Shown here in pieces: positions 57,086 to 64,000 of a DNA stretch of 64,000 nt. Position 1 is the first letter of the stretch. Every line of letters starts with the position of its first letter. This DNA is from Demequina pelophila (lineage in GTDB: Bacteria; Actinomycetota; Actinomycetes; Actinomycetales; Demequinaceae). The notes beneath the pieces are model-generated. The model was not told where the DNA came from. It saw only the letters and a program-made list of their open reading frames with translations, and searched no databases. The DNA lies in contig NZ_BBLY01000005.1 in NCBI RefSeq assembly GCF_000971175.1, positions 1 to 64,000 of the forward strand, read 5' to 3'. The translations under genes and the position numbers were made by a program.

Positions 57086-57841
57086 TCAGTCCCGGTGCGG
57101 GCTGTCGTGGCGGGTCGCGCCGTCGAGCGGGACGCCGTCGCCGCGGTAGTCGGGCTCGCCGACGTACTCGTAGTGCCACGGCTCGGCCATGTCCGTGCCC
57201 CACTCCGCCCACGCGGGACGCTCCCAGTCGAACTCGGCCCAGTGGTTCATGAGCCACACGAACTGGTCGCCGTCGTAGCCGCCGGGCATCCGGGAGCCGG
57301 GGACGTCGATCGCGAGGCCGAAGCCATGATTCGACAGGCCCGGGGTCGCGGCCGTGGGGCCCAGCTCGAGGGCGAGCTCCTCCTGGAACTCGAACGTCCG
57401 GTAGGTCTCGCCGACGAGGATGTCCGTGCCGAACTCGGCGCGGAACGCCTCGTTCATGCGCTCGAGCGACTCGGCGGCGGCGCAGTCGAGCAGCTCCTCC
57501 GCGTCCCACGACAGCGGGCACAGCTTGTCGACGTCCAGGTGACCGGACTCCACGGTGCCGTCGTCCATCGTGTAGAACACCGGCGGCGGCGACGCCGAGG
57601 CCGTGACCTGGGGCGTGGCGGGCTCCTCCTCCGCGGGGCCGCCGGCGAGGCCGGTGACGCCGGCCGCGGGGCTGCCGCCGCTCAGCAGGGTCGCCGCGGC
57701 GACCACCGTTCCGCCCACCACGAACGCCGCGCCCAGCAGGGTCGCGCCCAGGACGGCGTGCCGGAGCCACGAGGCGCGCCGCGGGCGGGCGGCGCGGGGC
57801 TGGACGCGGGCGTCGGCGCGGACGGGACGGGAAGGGGTCAC
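57086..57841 (-). CDS. M15B D-alanyl-D-alanine carboxypeptidase-like protein
   Basis: Protein of 251 residues with one N-terminal membrane anchor (~28-52). The Zn-peptidase motifs are SNHGFGLAIDV (His172, Asp179) and EPWHYEY (Glu220, His223), as in VanY-type D,D-carboxypeptidases. It trims peptidoglycan stem peptides or acts in wall remodelling. GTG at 57841 has AGGAGA at good spacing. A paralogue lies at 60584-61414. Confidence 0.88.
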   Translation of the reverse strand: MTPSRPVRADARVQPRAARPRRASWLRHAVLGATLLGAAFVVGGTVVAAATLLSGGSPAAGVTGLAGGPAEEEPATPQVTASASPPPVFYTMDDGTVESGHLDVDKLCPLSWDAEELLDCAAAESLERMNEAFRAEFGTDILVGETYRTFEFQEELALELGPTAATPGLSNHGFGLAIDVPGSRMPGGYDGDQFVWLMNHWAEFDWERPAWAEWGTDMAEPWHYEYVGEPDYRGDGVPLDGATRHDSPHRD

Positions 57842-57860
57842 GAGGCTCTCCTGGCGGGTC

Positions 57861-57885
57861 GAGGGACGCCCTGAGGGCGCCCCTC
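57861..57885 (-). terminator. Hairpin between response regulator and M15B genes
   Basis: GAGGGACGCCC (57861-57871) pairs with GGGCGCCCCTC (57875-57885) except for one A/C position; the loop is TGA. It should end the two-component operon before the M15B start. Confidence 0.6.
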
Positions 57886-57930
57886 CAGGCTAGGAATCAG
57901 CCCGCCGGGTGGGCGTCCCGCCAGGGTCGT

Positions 57931-57961
57931 GACCTGGGACGATGCGCATCATCCCCCGGTC
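57931..57961 (-). terminator. Palindromic hairpin with GGACGATGCG motif past the response regulator
   Basis: The segment has GATGCGCATC as a perfect centre, flanked by GGGA/TCCC and GACC/GGTC arms. It begins 9 bases past the response-regulator stop. The 10-mer at 57937-57946 is built into the hairpin. Confidence 0.55.
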
Positions 57962-57969
57962 TGACGGAC

Positions 57970-58668
57970 CTAGGTCCCGGTGGGGTCGACGAGCCCGCCG
58001 CGGTACGCGGCGACGACCGCCTGGACGCGGTCGCGGGAGCCGGTCTTGGCGAGCACGCGGCCCACGTGCGTCTTCACCGTGGCCTCCGCGACCACGAGCG
58101 CGTCCGCGATCTCCGTGTTGGACAGCCCTCGCGCCATGAGCACGAGCACCTCCCGCTCGCGGTCGGTGAGGCCCTCGATCAGCCGGGCCGTGAGGTCGTC
58201 CTCGGGGCGCTGCGCGGGCTCGCTCGTCACGAGCTTCTCGAGCAGGCGGCGCGTCGCGGACGGCGCGATGACGGCGTCGCCGGCGTGGACGGTGCGGATC
58301 GCGGCGAGCAGCGCCTCGGGGTCCGCGTCCTTGAGGAGGAACCCGCTCGCTCCGGCGCGCACCGCGGCCATGACGTACTCGTCGAGGTCGAAGGTGGTGA
58401 GCACGATCACCCGCGGCGGCCGGGTGGACCCGGGCGCGAGGCGCGCGTCGGGGGCGGTGAGCGCCTCCGTCGCGGCGATGCCGTCCAGGCGCGGCATGCG
58501 CACGTCCATGAGCACCACGTCGACCGCGTAGGAGCCGAGCAGGCGCAGGGCCTGCTCGCCGTCCCCGGCCTCGACCACCACCTCGAGGTCCTCCTGCGAG
58601 TCGATCACCATGCGGAAGCCGGCGCGCACCAGCTGCTGGTCGTCGACGAGCGCGACGCGGATGGTCAT
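57970..58668 (-). CDS. NarL/FixJ-type response regulator
   Basis: Regulator of 232 residues. The receiver domain (~1-120) has the phospho-acceptor Asp55 (LMDVRMP). The C-terminal LuxR-type helix-turn-helix reads LTDREREVLVLMARGLSNTE. A Pro/Gly-rich linker (PDARLAPGSTRPPR) is inserted in the receiver near residue 75-90. It overlaps the kinase gene by 4 bases (ATGA), so it is its partner. Targets are unknown; the neighbouring M15B genes are candidates. Confidence 0.93.
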   Translation of the reverse strand: MTIRVALVDDQQLVRAGFRMVIDSQEDLEVVVEAGDGEQALRLLGSYAVDVVLMDVRMPRLDGIAATEALTAPDARLAPGSTRPPRVIVLTTFDLDEYVMAAVRAGASGFLLKDADPEALLAAIRTVHAGDAVIAPSATRRLLEKLVTSEPAQRPEDDLTARLIEGLTDREREVLVLMARGLSNTEIADALVVAEATVKTHVGRVLAKTGSRDRVQAVVAAYRGGLVDPTGT

Positions 58669-59885
58669 GCCGGGGTCCCTCCCAGGGGAAGTGTCAGGAG
58701 CACGCGGAAGCCGCCGTCGGGCGTGGGGCCGTGCTCGAGCGTCCCGCCCAGCGAGGCCGCCCGCTCGGCCATGCCGGCGAGGCCCAGGCCGGAGCCCGCG
58801 GTGGCGAGGGTCCGCGAGGGGCCGGTGCCGGCGGAGATGCCGGCGTTCGCGCGACTGGCGGGGCCGTTGACCGCCTCGAGGGTCACCCGGTCGGGCTCCC
58901 ACACGAGCGCCAGCCGGGCCGGGGCGTGGACGCCCGCGTGCCGGAGGACGTTGGTGATGCACTCCTGCGCGGCCCGGTAGAGCGCGAGCGAGACGGGGCC
59001 GGGGACGTCCGCCGCGTCGCCGCGCTCCTCGAACACGATGTCGAGCCCGCTCGACCGGGCCTGCGTCAGCAGGTCCGCGAGCCCGTCGACGCCCGCCTGC
59101 GGCGCGAGCGGGGCCTCCCCGCCCTGCGGATCGCGCAGCACGCCCAGCATGGACCGCGTGTCCGCGAGCGCGCGGCGGGCCGCGTCGCCGATCGCGGCGA
59201 GCGCGCCGCGGGCGGCGGCGGGGTCGCGCTCGGCCACGTAGCGGCCGCCGTCGGCCTGCGCGACGATCACGGTGAGCGAGTGCGCGATGACGTCGTGCAT
59301 CTCGCGGGCGATGCGCTCGCGCTCGGCGGCGGCGCCCAGCGCGGCCTGCTGTGCGGCCTCGATCTCGAGCCGGCGCGTGCGGTCCTCGAGCGCGGCGACG
59401 GCGGCCTGGCGCTGCCGGGCCGCGAGCCCGAACGCCCAGCCGGCCGCCACGAGCAGCATCGAGTACCACCCCAGACCCACCGCGAGCACCGAGAAGCCCT
59501 GCTGGCCGAGCCCGTTGGTGGCCCCCAGGGCCATCGCGACGACCGCGGCCCCCGCGTGCCACCAGCCGCGCCGGTAGGCGGTGATCGAGAACACCCCCAC
59601 CGCGACCGGCACGTACGCGTCGAGGGCGACGGTGCCCACGCCGGTGAGGGCGGCCAACAGCGCGAGCTGCGCGGCCATGCACACGAGCGGCGCGACGCGC
59701 CGGACCGCGAGCGCCGCGTACAGCCCGGCGACCAGCGCGAGCACGTAGCGGTACTCGTGCGCGTCGACGAACTGCGCCTGGAGCCCGTCCGAGACCATGA
59801 GCGCGCCGAGCGCGGCCGCGAGCAGCGCATCGGCCACCCACGGGAGGCGACGATCGAACGCGCGCCACCTCTCGAACCGCCTCAT
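58665..59885 (-). CDS. NarL-type sensor histidine kinase
   Basis: Kinase of 406 residues. The N-terminus has about five membrane helices (~15-175). The HisKA_3 dimerisation motif ERERIAREMHDVIAHSL carries the phosphorylated His. The HATPase G-boxes are near the C-terminus (GSGLGLAGMAERAASLGG). ATG at 59885 is set by the TAGCCT box 7 bases upstream. The signal is unknown; the sensor domain is membrane-embedded with no large outer loop. Confidence 0.92.
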   Translation of the reverse strand: MRRFERWRAFDRRLPWVADALLAAALGALMVSDGLQAQFVDAHEYRYVLALVAGLYAALAVRRVAPLVCMAAQLALLAALTGVGTVALDAYVPVAVGVFSITAYRRGWWHAGAAVVAMALGATNGLGQQGFSVLAVGLGWYSMLLVAAGWAFGLAARQRQAAVAALEDRTRRLEIEAAQQAALGAAAERERIAREMHDVIAHSLTVIVAQADGGRYVAERDPAAARGALAAIGDAARRALADTRSMLGVLRDPQGGEAPLAPQAGVDGLADLLTQARSSGLDIVFEERGDAADVPGPVSLALYRAAQECITNVLRHAGVHAPARLALVWEPDRVTLEAVNGPASRANAGISAGTGPSRTLATAGSGLGLAGMAERAASLGGTLEHGPTPDGGFRVLLTLPLGGTPA

Positions 59886-59892
59886 GGCCCCG

Positions 59893-59898
59893 AGGCTA
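59893..59898 (-). promoter_or_regulatory. Histidine kinase -10 box (TAGCCT), leaderless arrangement
   Basis: TAGCCT lies 7 bases before ATG 59885 without a ribosome-binding site. The tRNA -10 box on the opposite strand is 31 bp away. Confidence 0.5.
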
Positions 59899-59929
59899 CG
59901 CGGTGGGGCCGCGCGGGCACGCACCCTGG

Positions 59930-59935
59930 TACCCT
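59930..59935 (+). promoter_or_regulatory. tRNA-Arg -10 box (TACCCT)
   Basis: TACCCT is 26 bases before the mature tRNA 5' end, a common spacing for tRNA genes. It is the same hexamer as for lacI, TRIC and FUSC. Confidence 0.5.
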
Positions 59936-59961
59936 GGTGCGTCGCGGGCCGGTCCCGCGAG

Positions 59962-60034
59962 GCCCCCGTAGCTCAGCGGATAGAGCGCCGGTTTCCGGTA
60001 CCGTAGGTCGCAGGTTCGACTCCTGTCGGGGGCA
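59962..60034 (+). tRNA. tRNA-Arg(CCG)
   Basis: 73-base cloverleaf. The acceptor pairs GCCCCCG with CGGGGGC, the D-stem GCTC with GAGC, and the T-stem GCAGG with CCTGT (one G-U) around TTCGACT. The anticodon CCG is at 59995-59997. The CCA end is not encoded. The anticodon stem CCGGT/ACCGT has an unpaired C27-U43 at its base, where related tRNA-Arg genes usually have a normal pair. Confidence 0.95.
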
Positions 60035-60045
60035 CGCAGCCACGC

Positions 60046-60069
60046 AGGGCCCCTCCTCGGAGGGGCCTT
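60046..60069 (+). terminator. Terminator of tRNA-Arg
   Basis: GGCCCCTCC/GGAGGGGCC arms (60048-60056 and 60059-60067) form a G-C hairpin with a very tight loop, followed by TTCG. It lies 13 bases after the tRNA and directly before the stop of the convergent gene at 60077. Confidence 0.65.
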
Positions 60070-60076
60070 CGTCGCG

Positions 60077-60562
60077 TCAGTCGGCCGCCTCGCCCGCCGG
60101 CACGAGCCGCGCGAGGGTGACCGTCGCATCGTCCGCCGCATCGGCCTCCACCTCGACCGCGCACGTCCAGTGCTCGCCGTTCTCGAGCAGCCACACGACC
60201 TCGATGGTGTCGCGACCCGCCGCGGCGAGGCCCTCGGCGCGCGCCTCGGCGGCCGCCGCCTCCTCGTCCGTGGGCGCCTCGGCCAGGTACCCGTGGCCCT
60301 GCAGCAGCGCCCACCGGTCGCGCCACTCGCCCGCCGCGAACACGTCGCCGCCCACGATCGCGGCGAGCGGCGTGCCGGACTCCGCCTGGGAGGCGTAGGC
60401 GGCCTCGCAGGCGCGCACCGCATCGGCCTTCGCGGCGGGAAGCCCCGAGCGCAGCGCGTTCGCGACGAACGCGCCGACGACCACCAGCGCGGCGATGCCG
60501 AGCGCGAGCGCGAGCGGCATCCACGTGCGGCGCGGCGTCGCGCCGTCGTCGGGTGGGGTCAC
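60077..60562 (-). CDS. Small membrane-anchored protein, unknown
   Basis: Protein of 161 residues. A single N-terminal membrane helix (~16-37) is followed by an exported Ala/Glu-rich domain with two cysteines (VRACEAAY, HWTCAVEV) that could pair. No family is recognised. GTG at 60562 is 6 bases from TAGGCT, so it is probably a leaderless gene. It lies between tRNA-Arg and the M15B paralogue. Confidence 0.7.
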   Translation of the reverse strand: MTPPDDGATPRRTWMPLALALGIAALVVVGAFVANALRSGLPAAKADAVRACEAAYASQAESGTPLAAIVGGDVFAAGEWRDRWALLQGHGYLAEAPTDEEAAAAEARAEGLAAAGRDTIEVVWLLENGEHWTCAVEVEADAADDATVTLARLVPAGEAAD

Positions 60563-60568
60563 GGGGCC

Positions 60569-60574
60569 AGCCTA
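60569..60574 (-). promoter_or_regulatory. -10 box (TAGGCT), leaderless arrangement
   Basis: TAGGCT is 6 bases before GTG 60562. It is located in the 21-base gap after the M15B gene stop. Confidence 0.45.
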
Positions 60575-60583
60575 CGAGGGGCG

Positions 60584-61414
60584 TCAGTCGATGACCTGGC
60601 CCCAGTACTCCTGGTAGTAGTCGCCCGTGCCGGACTTGAACTCCCAGTGCCAGGGCTCGTACTTGGAGCCCTTGGCCCAGTCGGGGTTCCAGTAGCCGTA
60701 GAGGCCGGCGTTGTCGCTCAGCCACGAGTAGTAGACGCCGCGGGCGTGCGCGCCGCACAGGTCGATCGCGAGCCCCATGCCGTGCATCGAGGTGCCGGGG
60801 GTGGCCGCGAGGTATCCGCGCAGCGCCTTGATCCGGTACTGCTCGGACAGCGAGCGGTAGGTGTCCGCGATGCAGATGTCGACGCCGAAGTGCGCGCGGA
60901 AGCGCTCGTTGAGCTCGGCGAGGGCGATGGCGGCGTCGTTGCGCAGCATCTCCCCCTCCTGCCACAGGTCGCACAGCTGGTCCTCGGTGAGCCGGCCGTT
61001 CGAGGTGGCGGGCTCGAACTCCGGGTCGCAGTCGGGAAGCGCGGCGGACACGATGGGCAGCTCGTTCGAGGTCAGGACGGTGCCGGCGCGCTCGTCGACC
61101 GTGGGCAGGGGCAGGTCCGAGCTCTCGAACTCGGGTGCGGCTCCCAGGATCGCGGTCGCGGTGGACGCGGCGGCGGAGATCACGGGGGCCTGCGCGGCCT
61201 CGACCTGCTCCGCGGCGTTCGCGTAGGGGCTGACCGTGCCCATCACCGGGTAGACGACCATCGCGGCGACGAAGCCGAGCATCACGCCCAGCCGGGTGAG
61301 GGCCGCACGGCGCCGATGCGACACGCGCGCCTGGACCTGCTGCGTGTGGTGCTGGCGGCGGGAGCGGCGGGAACGGCCGGGGCGTGCGGGGTGCGGCGTC
61401 GCACTCGTGGTCAC
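60584..61414 (-). CDS. M15B D-alanyl-D-alanine carboxypeptidase-like protein
   Basis: Protein of 276 residues. A basic N-terminus precedes one membrane helix (~40-58). The Zn-peptidase motifs are SMHGMGLAIDLC (His211, Asp218) and EPWHWEF (Glu253, His256). Extra cysteines (residues 129, 148, 181, 220) could form disulfides outside the cell. GTG at 61414 has GAGGAGG 5 bases upstream. It is a diverged paralogue of the 57086-57841 protein, with a longer spacer after the helix. Confidence 0.88.
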   Translation of the reverse strand: MTTSATPHPARPGRSRRSRRQHHTQQVQARVSHRRRAALTRLGVMLGFVAAMVVYPVMGTVSPYANAAEQVEAAQAPVISAAASTATAILGAAPEFESSDLPLPTVDERAGTVLTSNELPIVSAALPDCDPEFEPATSNGRLTEDQLCDLWQEGEMLRNDAAIALAELNERFRAHFGVDICIADTYRSLSEQYRIKALRGYLAATPGTSMHGMGLAIDLCGAHARGVYYSWLSDNAGLYGYWNPDWAKGSKYEPWHWEFKSGTGDYYQEYWGQVID

Positions 61415-61539
61415 CCTGGCCTCCTCGCTCGCGGTTCAGTTCCGACATGCCGAACCGCGGCGACTCGAGGGACGCGCGCGGTCAAGAAAAGATTACTGAT
61501 TGGTAACGGTGAAGGGAAATCCTGTGGATGTCTCGTTGC

Positions 61540-62607
61540 TCACACCGGACGAACCGGACCTTCGCCCTCCTCGAGGGCCTCGCGCCGCGCGAGCGAGTCG
61601 CGCACCTCGCCCACGAGCTCCTCGAGGATGTCCTCGAGGAACACGATCCCGACGGTCGTGCCGCCGTCCCGGACGGCCGCGACGTGCGCACCCGAGCGGC
61701 GCATCCGGGCGAGCGCCTCCTCCACCTGCATCCCCGGGGCCACGACGGGGAGGTCGCGGATGCGCCACGCCTGGATGGGTTCCTCGCGCTCCACGGGACG
61801 CGCATAGAGGGCGTCCTTGACGTGGAGGTAGCCGATGCACTCCTCACCGTCGGCGACCAGGAACCGGGAGTAGCCGGTCTCGGTGGCGACGTGTTCGAGC
61901 TCCTCGACGGTGACGGTGCCGGGCACGGTGCGCACGTGCTCGCGCGGCACCATCACCTCCTCGACGGAGCGCTCGGAGAACTCGATCGCGCCGGTGAGCA
62001 GCCCGGTGGGGTCGGAGATGGTGCCCTCCGCGCTCGAGCGCTCGACGATGCTGTGGACCTCGTCCGCCGTGAAGGCGCTCGTGACCTCGTCCTTGGGCTC
62101 GAAGCCCAGCGCGCGGACCACCCCGTTGGCCACCCAGTTCAGCGCGACGATGATGGGGTTGACGGCGCGCGCGATGAACACGAGCGGCGGGCCGAACACC
62201 ATGGCCGCACGGTCGGGGCTGGAGACGGCGGCGTTCTTGGGGACCATCTCCCCCACCACCACGTGCAGTCCCACGATGACGGTGAGCGCGATCGCGACCG
62301 CGACCGCGTGCGCGGCGCCGGCGGGGAGCCCCAGTGCCTCGAGGCCCGGCTCGAGCGCGTGCGCGAGCGCGGGCTCCGCCACTACGCCGAGCGCGACCGA
62401 GCACACCGTGATGCCCAGCTGCGCCGTCGCGAGCATGAGGGACACGTGCTCCATCGCCCACAGCACCGTGCCCGCGGCGCGCGACCCCGCGGCGGCGCGC
62501 GGCTCGATCGAGCTGCGGCGCGCGGAGATGATCGCGAACTCCGCGCCCACGAAGAAGGCGTTGGCGAGCAGCAGGCCCACGACGGCGAGGATCATCGAGC
62601 CGCTCAT
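61540..62607 (-). CDS. CNNM/HlyC-CorC membrane protein, without C-terminal CorC domain
   Basis: Protein of 355 residues. A DUF21/CNNM membrane domain (~1-180, three to four helices, motif VGEMVPKNAAV) precedes two CBS domains (~200-340, GYLHVKDALYA and VGIVFLEDILEELVGEV). It lacks the C-terminal CorC_HlyC domain present in its neighbour. CNNM proteins are Mg2+ or other divalent-cation exporters. It overlaps the upstream paralogue by 4 bases (ATGA), so the two may form a heteromer. Confidence 0.9.
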   Translation of the reverse strand: MSGSMILAVVGLLLANAFFVGAEFAIISARRSSIEPRAAAGSRAAGTVLWAMEHVSLMLATAQLGITVCSVALGVVAEPALAHALEPGLEALGLPAGAAHAVAVAIALTVIVGLHVVVGEMVPKNAAVSSPDRAAMVFGPPLVFIARAVNPIIVALNWVANGVVRALGFEPKDEVTSAFTADEVHSIVERSSAEGTISDPTGLLTGAIEFSERSVEEVMVPREHVRTVPGTVTVEELEHVATETGYSRFLVADGEECIGYLHVKDALYARPVEREEPIQAWRIRDLPVVAPGMQVEEALARMRRSGAHVAAVRDGGTTVGIVFLEDILEELVGEVRDSLARREALEEGEGPVRPV

Positions 62608-63893
62608 GACGGCTCCTCGCCCACGGGGGTGAGGCGGACCCGGTCGATCCGCCGGCCGTCCATGCGCTCGACGCGCAGCAGCAGCCCGTCGGACTCGACC
62701 TCGTCGCCCACGGCGCCCACGCGGCCGAGCACCGCCATGACGTAGCCGCCCACGGTCTCGTACGCGGGCGATTCGGGCACGACGAGCCGGGTGCGCTCGT
62801 GGACCTCGTCCGGGCGCAGCTCGCCGGGCACGATCCAGGCGCCTCCGGGCGCGCGGTGCACGGGCGCGCGGCGCCGGTCGTGCTCGTCCGCGACCTCTCC
62901 CACGAGCTCCTCGACCACGTCCTCGAGGGTGACGATGCCCGCGGTGCCGCCGTACTCGTCGACCACGATCGCGCACTGGTAGCCCAGACCCCGCAGCTCG
63001 ACCAGCAGCGGCCCCATCTGCATGGTCTCGGGGATGCGCGGCGCGTCCGCCATGAGCTCGCGCACCGTCCGGGCCTCCCGGTCGGCGGCGGGCACCGCGA
63101 TGGCGGCGCGCAGGTGCACCAGGCCCAGCACATCGTCGGGCCCCTCGCCCAGCACGGGGAAGCGGCTGTGGCCCGTCGCGCGCGAGGCGCGCAGGACGTC
63201 CGCGGCGGTCGCGTCCGCGGACAGCGTGCGCATCCGCGTGCGGTCCGTCATGACGTCGATGGCCGCGAGGTCGTCGAGCTCGATCGAGTTCTTGAGCAGC
63301 AGCGCGGTCGAGGGTGCGAGGGTGCCCGCCTCGGCCGAGCGCCGCACGAGCGCCGCGAGCTCCTGCCGGGAGCGGCCGCCGGAGAGCTCCTCCTTGGGCT
63401 CGATGCCCAGCGCCCGGAGGATCCCGTTCGCGGCGCCGTTGAGGGTCGCGATGACGGGCCGCAGCGCGGCCGTGAACGCCATGTTGAGCGGCGCGGCCAC
63501 CGAGGCGGCGCGCATCGGGTCCGCGAGCGCCATGTTCTTGGGGACCAGCTCGCCCACGATCATCGAGAAGGCGTTCACCACGATGAGCGACAGCGCACCC
63601 GCGATGCCCGCGACGGCCGTGCGCGACAGAGGCTGGGTCGACAGCGGCACCTCGAACAGCTCGACGAGCGCGGGCTGCGCCGTGTAGCCGAGCAGGATGG
63701 TGGTGAGCGTGATGCCCACCTGGGCGCCGGACAGCTGGGTGGACAGGCGCTTGAGCGCGCGGCGCACGCGGCCGGCCCGACGCCCCTCGACGTGGGCGGG
63801 GTCGAGCGCAACCAGGGAGAACTCTGCGGCCACGAACACCGCGGTGCCCAGCGTGAGAAGCACGCCGACGCCGACGAGGATCCACGCGCTCAC
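62604..63893 (-). CDS. CNNM/HlyC-CorC membrane protein with CBS and CorC domains
   Basis: Protein of 429 residues from GTG 63893. The DUF21 domain ([20 protein letters not shown]) is followed by CBS domains and a CorC_HlyC domain (~350-429, ending [13 protein letters not shown]). A TTG at 63902 is possible; neither start has a strong ribosome-binding site. Its Asp/Glu-rich loop and [18 protein letters not shown] motif are typical. Likely role: divalent-cation efflux or homeostasis together with the downstream paralogue. Confidence 0.88.
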   Translation of the reverse strand: MSAWILVGVGVLLTLGTAVFVAAEFSLVALDPAHVEGRRAGRVRRALKRLSTQLSGAQVGITLTTILLGYTAQPALVELFEVPLSTQPLSRTAVAGIAGALSLIVVNAFSMIVGELVPKNMALADPMRAASVAAPLNMAFTAALRPVIATLNGAANGILRALGIEPKEELSGGRSRQELAALVRRSAEAGTLAPSTALLLKNSIELDDLAAIDVMTDRTRMRTLSADATAADVLRASRATGHSRFPVLGEGPDDVLGLVHLRAAIAVPAADREARTVRELMADAPRIPETMQMGPLLVELRGLGYQCAIVVDEYGGTAGIVTLEDVVEELVGEVADEHDRRRAPVHRAPGGAWIVPGELRPDEVHERTRLVVPESPAYETVGGYVMAVLGRVGAVGDEVESDGLLLRVERMDGRRIDRVRLTPVGEEPS

Positions 63894-64000
63894 GGGCGGC
63901 AACTGTCAGGGTCCATGGTGCGAACAGGATATCCCGGGCGGCAGAAGCCCCTGGGATAACGATTGTCCCAAAACCGGGATGAGTGCTGTGCACCTGTACG
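63894..64000. other. Unassigned upstream sequence at window end
   Basis: The 107 bases before the CNNM genes are less GC-rich than the rest. TATCCC (63930-63935) and GGGATA can pair across a short loop. No gene or clear promoter is seen; the region continues outside the window. Confidence 0.3.

Noticed and set aside
61415-61539. Riboswitch before the M15B gene
   Set aside because: The region is only ~125 bases and A/T-rich near 61485-61515, but no known aptamer pattern can be recognised. The likely leader is ~70 bases.
61540-63993. 817-residue frame joining both CNNM genes
   Set aside because: It is the 61540 gene plus a shadow of its upstream neighbour. Each CNNM protein has its own start and domain set with ATGA overlap.

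Overview
The window is about 64 kb of very GC-rich DNA, close to fully coding, from a high-GC Gram-positive actinobacterium. Five things point there: a NucS mismatch endonuclease, the GlgE/GlgB pathway, TAnnnT -10 boxes placed 6-7 bases before start codons (leaderless mRNAs), a Scy-like coiled-coil protein, and the gene order argS-lysA-hom-thrC-thrB-rho-rpmE-prfA-prmC-sua5-wecA-atp-nucS. A Micrococcales relative (Cellulomonas/Demequina-like) is my best guess; I have no 16S or database comparison. No rRNA, CRISPR, phage or insertion sequence was found.

Region 1 (1-11.6 kb): carbohydrate use. A minus-strand cluster GH42 beta-galactosidase - malE - malF - malG faces a divergent LacI regulator. 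A LacI-type operator and a second palindrome sit over the malE promoter. Next come glgE and glgB on the plus strand (alpha-glucan synthesis and branching). Region 2 (11.6-22.5 kb): an elaborate repeat/hairpin junction, a three-gene TPR/thioredoxin-like, lipoprotein and membrane-protein operon, an 1182-residue hendecad coiled-coil protein with a small companion gene, two alpha/beta hydrolases, a small Cys/His protein and a GH1 beta-glucosidase. Region 3 (22.5-37.2 kb): the housekeeping block nucS, the complete F-type ATP synthase operon (atpB-E-F-H-A-G-D-C in transcription order), an AtpI-like protein, wecA, sua5, prmC, prfA, rpmE and rho.

Region 4 (37.5-47.3 kb): about 10 kb of accessory genes between rho and thrB, two neighbours in related genomes. 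They are DUF389, a TetR-controlled heterodimeric ABC exporter, a PQQ-propeller lipoprotein, a GNAT acetyltransferase, a FUSC-like protein and a TRIC channel. Region 5 (47.5-56.6 kb): thrB, thrC, hom, then a small ORF, an anti-sigma-like duplicated-propeller membrane protein and its ECF sigma factor, then lysA and argS. Region 6 (56.7-64 kb): a small lipoprotein, two M15B D,D-carboxypeptidase-like proteins flanking a LuxR-type two-component system and tRNA-Arg(CCG), and two CNNM/HlyC-CorC membrane proteins.

The least explained signals are outside genes. Every convergent CDS junction carries its own repeat or hairpin module; two of them use a 21-bp spacing, and one unit recurs at the window edge. 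A 10-mer, GGACGATGCG, occurs 13 times, often just past stop codons. Twelve start codons carry a TAnnnT-N6/7-start signature of leaderless transcription. All counts and alignments were made by eye.
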